Shown here one piece after another: positions 36,038 to 44,657 of a DNA stretch of 61,874 bases. The DNA lies in the NCBI RefSeq assembly GCF_002224125.1, contig NZ_NCSM01000057.1, positions 1 to 61,874 on the forward strand, read 5' to 3'. A program made the translations under genes and the position numbers. This DNA is from Streptomyces sp. NBS 14/10. Its GTDB lineage: Bacteria; Actinomycetota; Actinomycetes; Streptomycetales; Streptomycetaceae. The notes below the pieces were generated by a model. The model searched no databases. It saw only the letters and a program-made list of their open reading frames with translations, and was not told the origin of the DNA. Within the stretch, counting starts at the first letter, position 1, and each line of letters starts with the position of its first letter.

Positions 36038-36926
36038 GCATGTAGCACAGATCGACCAGGTGCGGCGGTTCAACCGCACCGTCACCGAACGCGTGGGCGT
36101 GCTCCACGACCACTACCTGGGCCGCGACCGGCCCATCGGCGAGGCCCGGCTGCTCTGGGAGATCGGCGAGCAGGGCCAGGACGTACGGCGGCTGCGCGAA
36201 CGCCTCGGGCTCGACTCGGGGTACGTCAGCCGGCTGCTGCGCGCCCTGGAGCGCGACGGCCTGGTGACGCTGGAGCCGCACCCGGAGGACAGAAGGGTGC
36301 GCACCGTACGGCTCACCGACGCGGGCCGCGCGGAGCGCGCCACGCTCGACCGCCGCAGCGACGAGCTGGCCGGCTCCCTGCTGGAACCCCTCAACGCGGC
36401 CCAGCGCACCCGGCTGGTGGCGGCCATGGCCGAGGTCGACCGGCTGCTGACCGCCGCGACGGTCACTGTGGACGTGGTCGACCCGGACCACCCCGACGCC
36501 CAGCACTGCCTGCGGTCGTACGCCACCGAGCTGCAGGAGCGCTTCGAGACCGGCTTCGACCCCGCGCGCAGCCTGCTGCCCGACGCTGGCGAGCTCTGTC
36601 CCCCGCACGGCCTGTTCCTGGTCGCCCGGCTGCACGGCGAACCCGTCGGCTGCGCCGGCCTGAAGCTACCGCCCACCGCCCCGGCCGAGATCAAACGCAT
36701 GTGGGTCGCTCCCCACACCCGCGGCCTCGGCCTGGCCCGCCGGCTCCTCGCCGAACTGGAGGTACGGGCCGCCGAGCGCGGCCGCGACGTACTGCGCCTG
36801 GACACCAACAAGGCGCTCGACGCGGCGATCGGCCTGTACCACTCCTTCGGGTTCCAGGAGGTGGCGGCCTTCAACGACGAGCCGTACGCGCACCACTGGT
36901 TCGAAAAACGAATCACCAAGGACTAA
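36036..36926 (+). CDS. MarR-GNAT fusion regulator/acetyltransferase
   Basis: 296 aa. N-terminal MarR winged helix (RLRERLGLDSGYVSRLLRAL, HPEDRRVRTVRLTDAGRAE) joined to a C-terminal GNAT acetyltransferase (IKRMWVAPHTRGLGLARRLL acetyl-CoA loop; LYHSFGFQEVAAF). Such fusions are common in streptomycetes; the acetyl acceptor is unknown. It follows the NACHT gene by 39 bases but has its own palindromic promoter. Confidence 0.88.
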   Translation: MHVAQIDQVRRFNRTVTERVGVLHDHYLGRDRPIGEARLLWEIGEQGQDVRRLRERLGLDSGYVSRLLRALERDGLVTLEPHPEDRRVRTVRLTDAGRAERATLDRRSDELAGSLLEPLNAAQRTRLVAAMAEVDRLLTAATVTVDVVDPDHPDAQHCLRSYATELQERFETGFDPARSLLPDAGELCPPHGLFLVARLHGEPVGCAGLKLPPTAPAEIKRMWVAPHTRGLGLARRLLAELEVRAAERGRDVLRLDTNKALDAAIGLYHSFGFQEVAAFNDEPYAHHWFEKRITKD

Positions 36927-37026
36927 GAACTCCCCGGCAACCGGCTTGCCTTAGAGCCCACTTCAATTGCCAAGCTGCCCGGCACGCAATGCAGCTCTCT
37001 GCCACTCGCCGGGGAAGGACCTCGCT

Positions 37027-37974
37027 GTGCCCGAAGTGAACTTCGCGCTCGGAACGATGGGATTCGGTACGAAGGTCGACGCCGCCACGTCGCTGAACCT
37101 GCTCGACCGGTTCGCGGACGCCGGCGGGACGCTCGTCGACACCGCCAACTGCTACGCCTTCTGGACCGATCCGGACGGCCGCGGCGGCCACAGCGAGGAG
37201 GTCATCGGGCAGTGGCTGGCCCGCCGCCCCTCCCTGCGCGACCAGATGTACCTCAGCACCAAGGCAGGCGCCCAGCCCACCGGCCCCGGCGACTGGCCGA
37301 CCAACCGCGAGGGCCTGTCCGCGTCAGCGCTCAAGGCCGCCGTCGAGGGCAGCCTGCGCCGGCTCGGCACCGACCGGATCGACATGTACTGGGCCCACAT
37401 GGAGGACCGTACGACCCCACTGGCGGAGTCCGCGGAAGCCTTCGGCGCGCTGGTGGCCGAGGGCATCGTGGGGCGGCTGGGATGCTCCAACCATCCGGTG
37501 TGGCGGGTGGAGCGGGCCCGGCAGATCGCCACGGCCAACGGCTGGGCCGGATACACCGCGCTCCAGCTGCGCCACTCCTACCTCCAGCCGCGCCCCGGCG
37601 CGCCGGTGCCCGACCAGTCCCACCGGTTCGGCTGGGTCACCGACGAGGTCGTCGACTACGTCGACAGCGAACCGGACCTGTCCCTGTGGGTGTACACCGC
37701 CCTGCTGAACGGCTCCTACGGCCGCCCGGACCGCCCCCTCCTCGCCGCCTACGACCACCCCGGCACCACCCAGCGGCTGGCGGCCCTGGACAAGGTGGCC
37801 GGGGAACTCGGGGTGAGCCGCAACCAGACCGTCCTGGCCTGGCTGATCGGCGGAAGCCCGGCCGCCACCCCGATCGTCGGCGTCAGCACCCCGGAACAGC
37901 TCGACGAAGCACTCGCCGGAGCCCGCCTGCAACTGCCCGCCGAACACCGCCACCTCCTCGACGAGACCGCCTGA
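37027..37974 (+). CDS. Aldo/keto reductase
   Basis: 315 aa. Family segments: LGTMGFG, DTANCYAFW, STKAG, LRRLGTDRIDMYWAHMED (conserved Asp/His), GCSNHPVWRVE, and an NADPH-binding C-terminal part ending IVGVSTPEQLDEAL. The usual catalytic Tyr appears in NCY. GTG at 37027 with AAGGA 8 bases upstream. Substrate unknown; 100 bases after the MarR-GNAT gene. Confidence 0.88.
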   Translation: MPEVNFALGTMGFGTKVDAATSLNLLDRFADAGGTLVDTANCYAFWTDPDGRGGHSEEVIGQWLARRPSLRDQMYLSTKAGAQPTGPGDWPTNREGLSASALKAAVEGSLRRLGTDRIDMYWAHMEDRTTPLAESAEAFGALVAEGIVGRLGCSNHPVWRVERARQIATANGWAGYTALQLRHSYLQPRPGAPVPDQSHRFGWVTDEVVDYVDSEPDLSLWVYTALLNGSYGRPDRPLLAAYDHPGTTQRLAALDKVAGELGVSRNQTVLAWLIGGSPAATPIVGVSTPEQLDEALAGARLQLPAEHRHLLDETA

Positions 37975-38053
37975 CGGCCGCCCCCCAGCACCCCACGGCC
38001 GCCGTATCGTAAAGACGGTTGACGGGGACGGGTTGACGGGGACAGGGGGCGGA

Positions 38054-38479
38054 ATGGAGCCGCAGATCGCAGACCTCGCGCGGACGGCCGGGTCCACCGT
38101 GGTGGCTCTGATGGCCACCGACGCATGGCAGCGCGCCCGGGAGCGGATCGTCGCGTTATGGCGCCGGGCCCAGCCGGACCGCGCCGACGGAATCGACGGC
38201 GAGCTCGAGACGACGCGCGACGACCTGTTGGCGGCACGTGACGCGGCGGACGAGGAGACGCAGCGCGAGCTGGGCGAGGAGTGGGCGGGCCGCATGCGGC
38301 GGTTCCTCGTCGCGCATCCGGAGGTCGTCGAGGAGTTGCGCCGGGTCCTGGACGAGTTGAGCCCCGCCCTGCCGGGCAACGATCAGGCGATGAACACCAC
38401 CATTCATATGCGAGCCGAGGCCTCCGGCAGCGGCCGGGTCTACCAGGCGGGCCGCGACCAGCACATCACCGAGCGGTGA
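38054..38479 (+). CDS. Helical protein with C-terminal amyloid-type motif (probable NLR effector partner)
   Basis: 141 aa. N-terminal amphipathic/helical part (IADLARTAGSTVVALMATDA, then WQRARERIVALWRRA) and two further helices to ~residue 105; this resembles the small helical, putatively membrane-acting Bell-type domains on bacterial NLR effectors (inference from memory). Residues 123-141, ASGSGRVYQAGRDQHITER, match the N terminus of the next protein. The ATG at 38054 follows GGGGGCGGA. Its TGA overlaps the GTG of the NLR gene, so the two are translationally coupled. Confidence 0.75.
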   Translation: MEPQIADLARTAGSTVVALMATDAWQRARERIVALWRRAQPDRADGIDGELETTRDDLLAARDAADEETQRELGEEWAGRMRRFLVAHPEVVEELRRVLDELSPALPGNDQAMNTTIHMRAEASGSGRVYQAGRDQHITER

Positions 38480-40752
38480 GCGCCGAAGGCCGAGCCTCCG
38501 GGCACGGACGGGTCTTCCAGTCGGCCGGCGACCAGCACATCGCCGAGCACCATCACCACGGCCCGTCCCTGTTCACCTGGACGCCGGCCCTAGGGCCCGG
38601 CCCGGACTCCGTACGCGTCCCCCTGGTGGGCCGCGCCCCGGCCGTCCTGCGGGACCGGGCGGAGCTGATGCGGCGATTACGTACGGCAGTGGGCGGCGAC
38701 AGCGGACAGATCCACGTACTGCACGGCATGGGCGGCTGCGGCAAAACGGCGGTGGCCCACGCCCTGTTCACTGAGGCCGTACGCGACCGAGCCAGGGTCG
38801 GGTTGTGGGTCAACGCCTCCGAGCGGCTGTCCCTGCGCGCGGGCATGCTGGCCGTCGCCGCCGACCGGGGCGCGGGCCCGGGCGAGTTGGCCGCCGCGCA
38901 CAGCGGACAGCGCGCCGCCGCGGACCTGGTCTGGCACCACCTGGACCACTCCGCCGAACCCTGGCTCCTGGTGATCGACAACGCCGACGACCCGGCGATC
39001 CTGCAAGAAGGCGCCTGGCTGCGCCCCAGCCCGCGCGGCACGGTCCTGGTCACGACCCGGTACGCCACCTCGCGCGCCTGGCGGGGCGCGGTCCTGCACC
39101 CCGTCGGGGTGCTGCCCACCGAGGACGCGGCCCAGGTCCTGTGCGACCTCGCGCCCCACGCGGGCACCCCGGCGGCGGCCGAACAGGTCGCCCTCCGCCT
39201 CGGCTGCCTCCCACTCGCCCTGACCCTCGCGGGGTCCTACCTGCACCACCAGCTACTGGAGTCCTGGTCCATGGACGAGTACCGAAACCGCCTCGAAGCC
39301 GACCCGACCGCCCTCATCGACCAGGGCGCGGCCCTGGATTCCGGCCGCCCTGAGTCCCGCCACCTGGTCAGCCGCACCTGGCACCTGTCCCTGGACGCCC
39401 TGGCCGACCAGGGCCTCCCGGAGGCCACGACGCTGCTGCGACTGCTGTCCTGCTGGAGCCCGGACCCGCTGCCGCTCGCGGTTCTGTCCCCGGCGTCGCT
39501 GGGCGCAACGGGCCTGCTGGACGCCGCACGCGTCGAACCGGCGTTGCGGGGGCTGCTGGATCATTCCCTGGCCACGCTCGTCTCCGCGCCGGGCGGTACG
39601 GGTACGGATACGGCTGGGGAGCAGCCGGTGCGCTGCGTCCAGGTGCACGGCGTACTCCTGGACAGCGTCGCCTCAGGCACCCCTGCGGAGCAGCGCCCAG
39701 CCCTGACGGAGGCGGCGGCCGTGCTGTTGGAGGCCGCGCTTCCGGCGGACGGCGGGGTCGGGGGCGGGTACGTTGCGCTGCTCGTGCCGCACGCGGTGCG
39801 GTTGCTGCGCGAGGGAGACGTTAGGACGGCGGAACGGGTGGTGGGGTTGGCCGTACGCCTCGCTGAACGGGTCCATGAGACCGGTGACTACGCCGCCGCC
39901 CTGGCCCTGGCCCAGGACGCCGCGGGAGTGGCGGAACGGGTGCTCGGCGCCGAGCACCGGCTGACGTTGAGCGCGCTGCAGCGCGCGGGCCGCTCGTTGT
40001 TCCGGCTCGGTCGCATCGCGGAGTCGGAGGAGGTGCACAGCCGGGTGCTGCGCGTCCGCGAACGCGTCCTGGGGCCCGCCCACCCCGACACGCTTGAGTC
40101 CTGTCACGGACTCCAGCAGCCGCTCTTCAGGTTGGGGCGGCGGGCTGAGGCGCTGTCCTTGCTGCGTCGTGCGGCGGAGGGGCTGCGGAGCGCTTTGGGG
40201 GTGGAGCATCCCAGGGCGCTGCGCAGCCGGGCGATGCTGATCGAAGGTCTTGCCGTGTGCAAGGAGGAGGCAGAATTCGACCGGACGTCACCGCAGACCG
40301 TTGAAGACTGCGCGCAGTACCTGGGCTGCGACCACCCCACAACGCTTGCGGCCAGGCATACGTACGCCTTCGGGGTCGCCCACTTCGGCAGAGCGGAGGA
40401 GGCCGAACCACTCGCTCGACGAGCACTGGCCGACCGGGAGCGCGTCCAGGGGCCGACCCACCCCAAAACGCTCGCCGTCACGGCCCTGTTCGGCTACGTC
40501 ACAGCGTCGCTCGGCCGTTGGGACGAGGCCATCCAGCTGACTCGACGCTGCATCGAAGCACGGGAGCGAGCACTCGGGCCTGAGCACCCCTTCCTCGTCG
40601 AGAACTACTCGGAACTGGCCGACTACCTCGCTCGCGCAGGGCAGACGGACGAGGCCGCAAGGCTGGCGCGTGAAGCCTTTCCGCTCTGTGAGCGAGTTCT
40701 CGGCCCCGATCACCCTGCAACCCTTCGCGCTCGCCGGGTCCTGGGAGCCTGA
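38476..40752 (+). CDS. NB-ARC/TPR STAND protein (bacterial NLR)
   Basis: 758 aa. Begins with SAEGRASGHGRVFQSAGDQ, continuing HIAEH, a copy of the motif that ends the preceding protein. NB-ARC NTPase: P-loop GMGGCGKTA (84-92), Walker B WLLVIDNADD (163-172), RNBS-like VTTRYATS, GLPL-like GCLPLALTLAG. From ~470 to the end, tetratricopeptide repeats of the GPxHPxTL kind typical of actinobacterial NLRs (sensor). Likely model: ligand binding to TPRs opens the ATPase, and the N-terminal motif templates the effector. GTG start overlaps the previous stop. Confidence 0.88.
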   Translation: MSAEGRASGHGRVFQSAGDQHIAEHHHHGPSLFTWTPALGPGPDSVRVPLVGRAPAVLRDRAELMRRLRTAVGGDSGQIHVLHGMGGCGKTAVAHALFTEAVRDRARVGLWVNASERLSLRAGMLAVAADRGAGPGELAAAHSGQRAAADLVWHHLDHSAEPWLLVIDNADDPAILQEGAWLRPSPRGTVLVTTRYATSRAWRGAVLHPVGVLPTEDAAQVLCDLAPHAGTPAAAEQVALRLGCLPLALTLAGSYLHHQLLESWSMDEYRNRLEADPTALIDQGAALDSGRPESRHLVSRTWHLSLDALADQGLPEATTLLRLLSCWSPDPLPLAVLSPASLGATGLLDAARVEPALRGLLDHSLATLVSAPGGTGTDTAGEQPVRCVQVHGVLLDSVASGTPAEQRPALTEAAAVLLEAALPADGGVGGGYVALLVPHAVRLLREGDVRTAERVVGLAVRLAERVHETGDYAAALALAQDAAGVAERVLGAEHRLTLSALQRAGRSLFRLGRIAESEEVHSRVLRVRERVLGPAHPDTLESCHGLQQPLFRLGRRAEALSLLRRAAEGLRSALGVEHPRALRSRAMLIEGLAVCKEEAEFDRTSPQTVEDCAQYLGCDHPTTLAARHTYAFGVAHFGRAEEAEPLARRALADRERVQGPTHPKTLAVTALFGYVTASLGRWDEAIQLTRRCIEARERALGPEHPFLVENYSELADYLARAGQTDEAARLAREAFPLCERVLGPDHPATLRARRVLGA

Positions 40753-40784
40753 GCGTGATCCAGCCAGCCCCGATGCCAGTGACT

Positions 40785-40850
40785 TTGCGGTGAGTATGGG
40801 ACAACGACACGCCGTGGTGACGGCGTGTCGCTGTCCCATACTCACCGCAA
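40785..40850. terminator. Long bidirectional hairpin terminator
   Basis: 30-bp stem with a single A-C mismatch (40785-40815 with 40820-40850, loop GGTG), between the NLR operon and the convergent ATPase operon. One of the longest hairpins in the window. Confidence 0.85.
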
Positions 40851-40875
40851 CCTAGGCTTCGGGCGCGGATTGCGG

Positions 40876-41103
40876 CTAGCCCCTCCGCCCTAACCGGGCT
40901 CGCTCGGCCTTCAACAGCCGCTGGTAGTCCGCGAGCACGCGCAGCACCCCGAAGCCGGTCCCCAGCGTGACCGTCCCGATGACCAACAGCGGCCGCTGCG
41001 GGTCACGAAGGTCCGCACGTATGTCGGGAAGCCACACGCCCAGCGCGGCGAACTCGTCCCGAACGAGGCCGGCGACCCGCTCGCCGGGAGCCCGAGCGTT
41101 CAC
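40876..41103 (-). CDS. Small membrane protein downstream of the ATP-binding protein
   Basis: 75 aa. MNARAPGERVAGLVRDEFAA, a hydrophobic stretch (about residues 37-55, PLLVIGTVTLGTGFGVLRV) and a basic tail. GTG at 41103 overlaps the upstream ATPase stop as GTGA, so translation is probably coupled. Family not recognised. Confidence 0.65.
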   Translation of the reverse strand: MNARAPGERVAGLVRDEFAALGVWLPDIRADLRDPQRPLLVIGTVTLGTGFGVLRVLADYQRLLKAERARLGRRG

Positions 41104-41564
41104 GCCTTGGCCCCGGGCGGGAGACCGAGCTCGAACCACACGGCCTTGCCTGTGCCGTCGAGTTGTTCGTCGACCGTCAGGCCGCATACGTCCGAGAGCG
41201 CGGTGACCAGGAACAGCCCGCGCCCATGCGTCTCGTCGTTCGTCGCGCGGCGGGGCGACGGCAACGCGGGGCTGTCGTCGTGGACAGCGACCCGCACGCG
41301 GGTGCAGTCGATGGTGGCGGCGAGCCGCACATCTCCCTTGCCGTGCTGATGGGCGTTGGTCACCAGCTCTGATGTGCACAACGCCGCCGCGTCGGCGAGT
41401 TGGCCCAGTCCGGAGGCCATGAGCAGGTTGCGTACGAAGTCTCGGCACAGCCTGGGCGCGATGGGGATGCCGGGGGCGGACAAGGTGTAGTGGTGCGGAA
41501 GTTGTTCGGTTCCGCCGATGGAATTCCCGGGGTCAGCCGCCCCCGGTTCGGTACGTACTCCCAT
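41100..41564 (-). CDS. HATPase-fold ATP-binding protein (anti-sigma-factor-like)
   Basis: 154 aa. Histidine-kinase-like ATPase fold: N-box LCTSELVTNAHQHG, G1 VHDDSPALP, G2 HGRGLFLVTAL. Streptomycetes have many such RsbW/SpoIIAB-like proteins, commonly beside Scr1-type HTH and DUF397 genes as here. ATG at 41564 with GGAGG 7 bases upstream; an upstream in-frame start overlaps the divergent promoter region. Confidence 0.85.
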   Translation of the reverse strand: MGVRTEPGAADPGNSIGGTEQLPHHYTLSAPGIPIAPRLCRDFVRNLLMASGLGQLADAAALCTSELVTNAHQHGKGDVRLAATIDCTRVRVAVHDDSPALPSPRRATNDETHGRGLFLVTALSDVCGLTVDEQLDGTGKAVWFELGLPPGAKA

Positions 41565-41737
41565 GAGACGCCTCCGTGGCGTTCCGTAGGTGAGGGATCT
41601 AACGGATCCCCTACGTGATTCAGCCAACACACACTGTAGGGATAGACTCATCAGATCTGCAACCAACTCCCCCTATCGAGTGGACCGAGCGCACACCCGC
41701 AGGCAGACTGTGGGCGGAACCTCCAGGAGGCCTCGTC

Positions 41738-42628
41738 TTGGCACTGCGAACCGTCATCACCGAGCGGCAACGCCGACTCGGGTCAGAACTCCGAAAGTTG
41801 CGCGAGCAGGCTGGCTTGTCCATCAACGAGGCAAGTTCGCGGGTCGGCATGGGCGCCACACATCTGAGCCACGCAGAGGCGGCCCGCACCGCAATCGCGC
41901 TCGATCGGCTGCGCGCCTTGATGCAGGCATATGAGGTCAGAGATGAGCCCTACGTCGACGCCCTTGTCAGCCTCTCGGAGGACAAGGGCAAGGGCTGGTG
42001 GAGCGACTACAGGGGCGGCCTCTCGCCAGCCGCGTTGGACTTGGCCGAACTCGAATCCCGGACCGGCAGCATCCGTTCTTACGAGTCACTGTTCATCCCG
42101 GGCATCCTCCAACTCGAGGACTACACACGCGCGATCTTCCGAGCCAACGACACTGTCACCACTGCGGAAGGCATCGACGCAGCGGTCAACTTCAGGCTGA
42201 GGCGCCAAAAGGTCCTCACCAGCGATGATCCGCCGGAGGTCCACGCCGTGATTCACGAGGCTGCGCTACACATGCGCTTTGGCGGTGCGGCAGTAGCTCG
42301 CAAGCAGCTCCTGCGCCTCGTAGAGCTGGCTGAACTACCGCACGTGAGGATCCAGGTCCTACCCTTCACGGCAGAGGGGGTGTCCGCCGTGAACACCCCG
42401 TTCTGTCTCCTCACCTCACACGGGGGAGCGCTTGAGACCGTGCAGATGGATCATGCGGACCAGTCCATGTTTCTGCACACCCCAGATTCAATCGCCCAGT
42501 ACCAGAAACAGTTCGACCAGCTCTGCTCGATCGCTCTTCCTCCGGTGAACGCCGAGGTCACGTCCCTCAATCACGAGGGGCGGGATTCACTGGGGCTGAT
42601 CCAATACGTCCTCTACAGCCACTATTAG
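41738..42628 (+). CDS. XRE-family regulator with DUF5753 (Scr1-type)
   Basis: 296 aa. N-terminal helix-turn-helix (LGSELRKLREQAGLSINEAS, MGATHLSHAE) and the DUF5753 domain (SYESLFIPGILQLEDYTRAI, HAVIHEAALH, IQVLPFTAEG). The start is taken as TTG 41738, 7 bases after GGAGG (41726-41730), giving the family's normal length; a GTG at 41615 would add 41 unconserved residues. Divergent from the ATPase gene and followed 11 bases later by DUF397, the standard three-gene module. Confidence 0.85.
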   Translation: MALRTVITERQRRLGSELRKLREQAGLSINEASSRVGMGATHLSHAEAARTAIALDRLRALMQAYEVRDEPYVDALVSLSEDKGKGWWSDYRGGLSPAALDLAELESRTGSIRSYESLFIPGILQLEDYTRAIFRANDTVTTAEGIDAAVNFRLRRQKVLTSDDPPEVHAVIHEAALHMRFGGAAVARKQLLRLVELAELPHVRIQVLPFTAEGVSAVNTPFCLLTSHGGALETVQMDHADQSMFLHTPDSIAQYQKQFDQLCSIALPPVNAEVTSLNHEGRDSLGLIQYVLYSHY

Positions 42629-42639
42629 GAATCGCGATC

Positions 42640-42831
42640 ATGCCCATACGCAACTGGCGTAAGTCTTCCTTCAGCACCTCCGGGGCCAACTGCGTGGAAC
42701 TCGCCGCCGCCCACGCCCACATACACATCCGGGAGAGCGACGAGCCCGACACCGTACTCCACACCACCCCCGCCACCCTGCGCCGCTTCATACGGGCCAC
42801 GAAGACCGGCGGGCTCGACCACACCATCTAA
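42640..42831 (+). CDS. DUF397-domain protein
   Basis: 63 aa. Signature WRKSSFSTSGANCVELA followed by IHIRESDEPD and TLRRFIRATKTG: a classic DUF397 protein, the usual downstream partner of Scr1-type HTH regulators, proposed to work as toxin/antitoxin-like or regulator pairs. ATG at 42640, same operon as the HTH gene. Confidence 0.9.
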   Translation: MPIRNWRKSSFSTSGANCVELAAAHAHIHIRESDEPDTVLHTTPATLRRFIRATKTGGLDHTI

Positions 42832-42885
42832 CCCGCCCAGGCAGCCGCGCGCCCTCCAGGGCGCAACCAGGGAGAGTAGTGGCAT

Positions 42886-43461
42886 ATGGACGAATTTCTG
42901 GTGGAGCTGTGCCGAAGCGGAACAATCGGCCCTCTGACCTTGGGCGTGTCCCCACCAGACGTGGTGCAACGGATCGGGGAGCCCAGAAGCGTCAAGAACG
43001 GGCAAGGCGATGACTGTTTCCAGTGGTACCGCTACTGTCCGGCTGAACTCAGCAAGCGCCGCTACTCTCCGCTTGAACTCACTATGAGGTGTTTCAACAG
43101 GGACTCCAGGACCCGGCGCGGCGCTGGACTGGACCTTGCACTCACCCGCATCAGCCTCACATTCACCAGCAATGAACCGCTGACCCTGCCTGAGGCGATC
43201 ACCCAGAGACCCATAGCGTCTGCCGCATCGCTTCAGCTGGCGGAAGCACACCGTCTCCTCACGGAGCACGGCGTCGAAATGACCCGCGACCACGAACAAG
43301 TGCTGAGGCGGCCCCTCAGCGACGCACTCGTCAGGGTGGTCAGCGACGGGGACGGGTTCGTGTCGCAGATGGAGCTCGGCTGGTGGCCCAGGCCCGGCGG
43401 CTGGTTCTACTCCGAAGAGAACGAGTCGGGAGTCTGGGTAACTGGTCCCCCCGGGCCGTAG
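42886..43461 (+). CDS. Protein of unknown function
   Basis: 191 aa. MDEFLVELCRSGTIGPLTLG then SPPDVVQRIGEP, a mixed alpha/beta pattern with a second half (ASLQLAEAHRLLTEHGVE, VRVVSDGDGFVSQMEL). The opening resembles the small immunity-like or SMI1-adjacent proteins found near toxin genes in actinobacteria, but no family is clear. GGGAGAG 10 bases before the ATG. Its last 55 bases overlap the 3' end of the convergent AraC gene. Confidence 0.65.
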   Translation: MDEFLVELCRSGTIGPLTLGVSPPDVVQRIGEPRSVKNGQGDDCFQWYRYCPAELSKRRYSPLELTMRCFNRDSRTRRGAGLDLALTRISLTFTSNEPLTLPEAITQRPIASAASLQLAEAHRLLTEHGVEMTRDHEQVLRRPLSDALVRVVSDGDGFVSQMELGWWPRPGGWFYSEENESGVWVTGPPGP

Positions 43462-44540
43462 CGCCGGCACGGGGGCCGCAACCGCAGGGTCCTGAACGGG
43501 ATCGTGCCCGGCTCCGCAGACGCGGCATCCCGCACACGATCCCCGAGCGGGCCGAGCGGGCCCGCAACCGGGCCCGGCGAGGCAGCCGCGGAGGCCGCCC
43601 GCCGGCGCTGGCCCGTAGTGCCCTTCGGCACTCGGACTGTCTGCCTCCAGATTCCAGGCGAGACGCCTTCCCTCTTGGAGAAGGCCCGGCTCAGGGCGGT
43701 CCCGGTGTCGTAGCCGACCTTGACGGCGATTTCCTGAATGCTCAGTGGCGTCTCTCGAAGCAGGACCTTCACCCGGTACATGCGCCAGGTCGCGAGGTAG
43801 CTCAGCGGGGTGTCACCCGTCCGTTCCTTGAACAGTGCGGCGAATGCCGAACGTGACATTCCCGCCGTTCGTGCGAGTTCGCCAACCGTCCATGAACGGC
43901 TCAGGTCTGCGTGCAACTCCTGGATGGCGAGGGCAAGGCGGGGGTCTCGGAGAGCGGCGATCCAGCCGACCGTGCCGGCGCTGACGTCTGCGCAGAAGGT
44001 TCGCAGGGCCTGGACGAAGAGTGTGTCGGACAAGCGGCTCATGACGAAGCCGGCGCCGAGCCGGTTGGCCGAGCTTTCGTGTTCGATGAGGTTGAAGGTG
44101 GCGCGTAGGAGCTCGCCGGAGGCGTCGTCCGGACGGAATCGAAACAGTGGTGGCAGGAGCGCGAAGAGCGGTTCGGCGGCGACGCTGTCGAAGGTGAAAC
44201 GGGTTGAGACGATCCGGGTCAGTTCACCGTCACCTCCGACTCGTATCAGGTGGCCGGACGCCTGAGCTGCCAGGTTGTCGCAGTCCAGGAGGTCGCTGCC
44301 GGCTGCGTCTCGCAGGGTGAAGCCGACGCCCGCGCGCATCAGGAAGCAGTCGTTCGCCCGCAGGTGCTGGGGATGGTCCAGGACGTCCGAGTCGAGCCGG
44401 CACGAGCCGTTCGCGATGAGGATCAGCCGGGCCAGGTGCCGTGGGGGGAAGGAGACACCCCACGGGGCGTGTGCTTCCACTCGGACATATCGCGCGTCCT
44501 CGATCCTCATCGTGGTGAGGAGGTCGTCGACCGGATCCAT
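43407..44540 (-). CDS. AraC-family transcriptional regulator with cupin-type sensor domain
   Basis: 377 aa. N-terminal AraC-binding/cupin-like domain (MDPVDDLLTTMRIEDARYVR, VSFPPRHLARLILIANGSC), C-terminal double helix-turn-helix (WTVGELARTAGMSRSAFAAL, IAVKVGYDTGTALSRAFSKR). GGAGGGTGC precedes the ATG. About 65 residues follow the HTH as basic low-complexity sequence that overlaps the neighbouring convergent gene; probably a lost stop codon. Divergent from the oxidoreductase it likely controls. Confidence 0.87.
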   Translation of the reverse strand: MDPVDDLLTTMRIEDARYVRVEAHAPWGVSFPPRHLARLILIANGSCRLDSDVLDHPQHLRANDCFLMRAGVGFTLRDAAGSDLLDCDNLAAQASGHLIRVGGDGELTRIVSTRFTFDSVAAEPLFALLPPLFRFRPDDASGELLRATFNLIEHESSANRLGAGFVMSRLSDTLFVQALRTFCADVSAGTVGWIAALRDPRLALAIQELHADLSRSWTVGELARTAGMSRSAFAALFKERTGDTPLSYLATWRMYRVKVLLRETPLSIQEIAVKVGYDTGTALSRAFSKREGVSPGIWRQTVRVPKGTTGQRRRAASAAASPGPVAGPLGPLGDRVRDAASAEPGTIPFRTLRLRPPCRRYGPGGPVTQTPDSFSSE

Positions 44541-44657
44541 GCACCCTCCTGGACGCTCCTGGACGCTCTGCACTAAATGGTGGACGGAAAGATGCAGATC
44601 GTCCAGCGTCGTCAGCCTACCGTGGCAGTAGTTCACGAAAGAGAGGCTGCGAAACAC

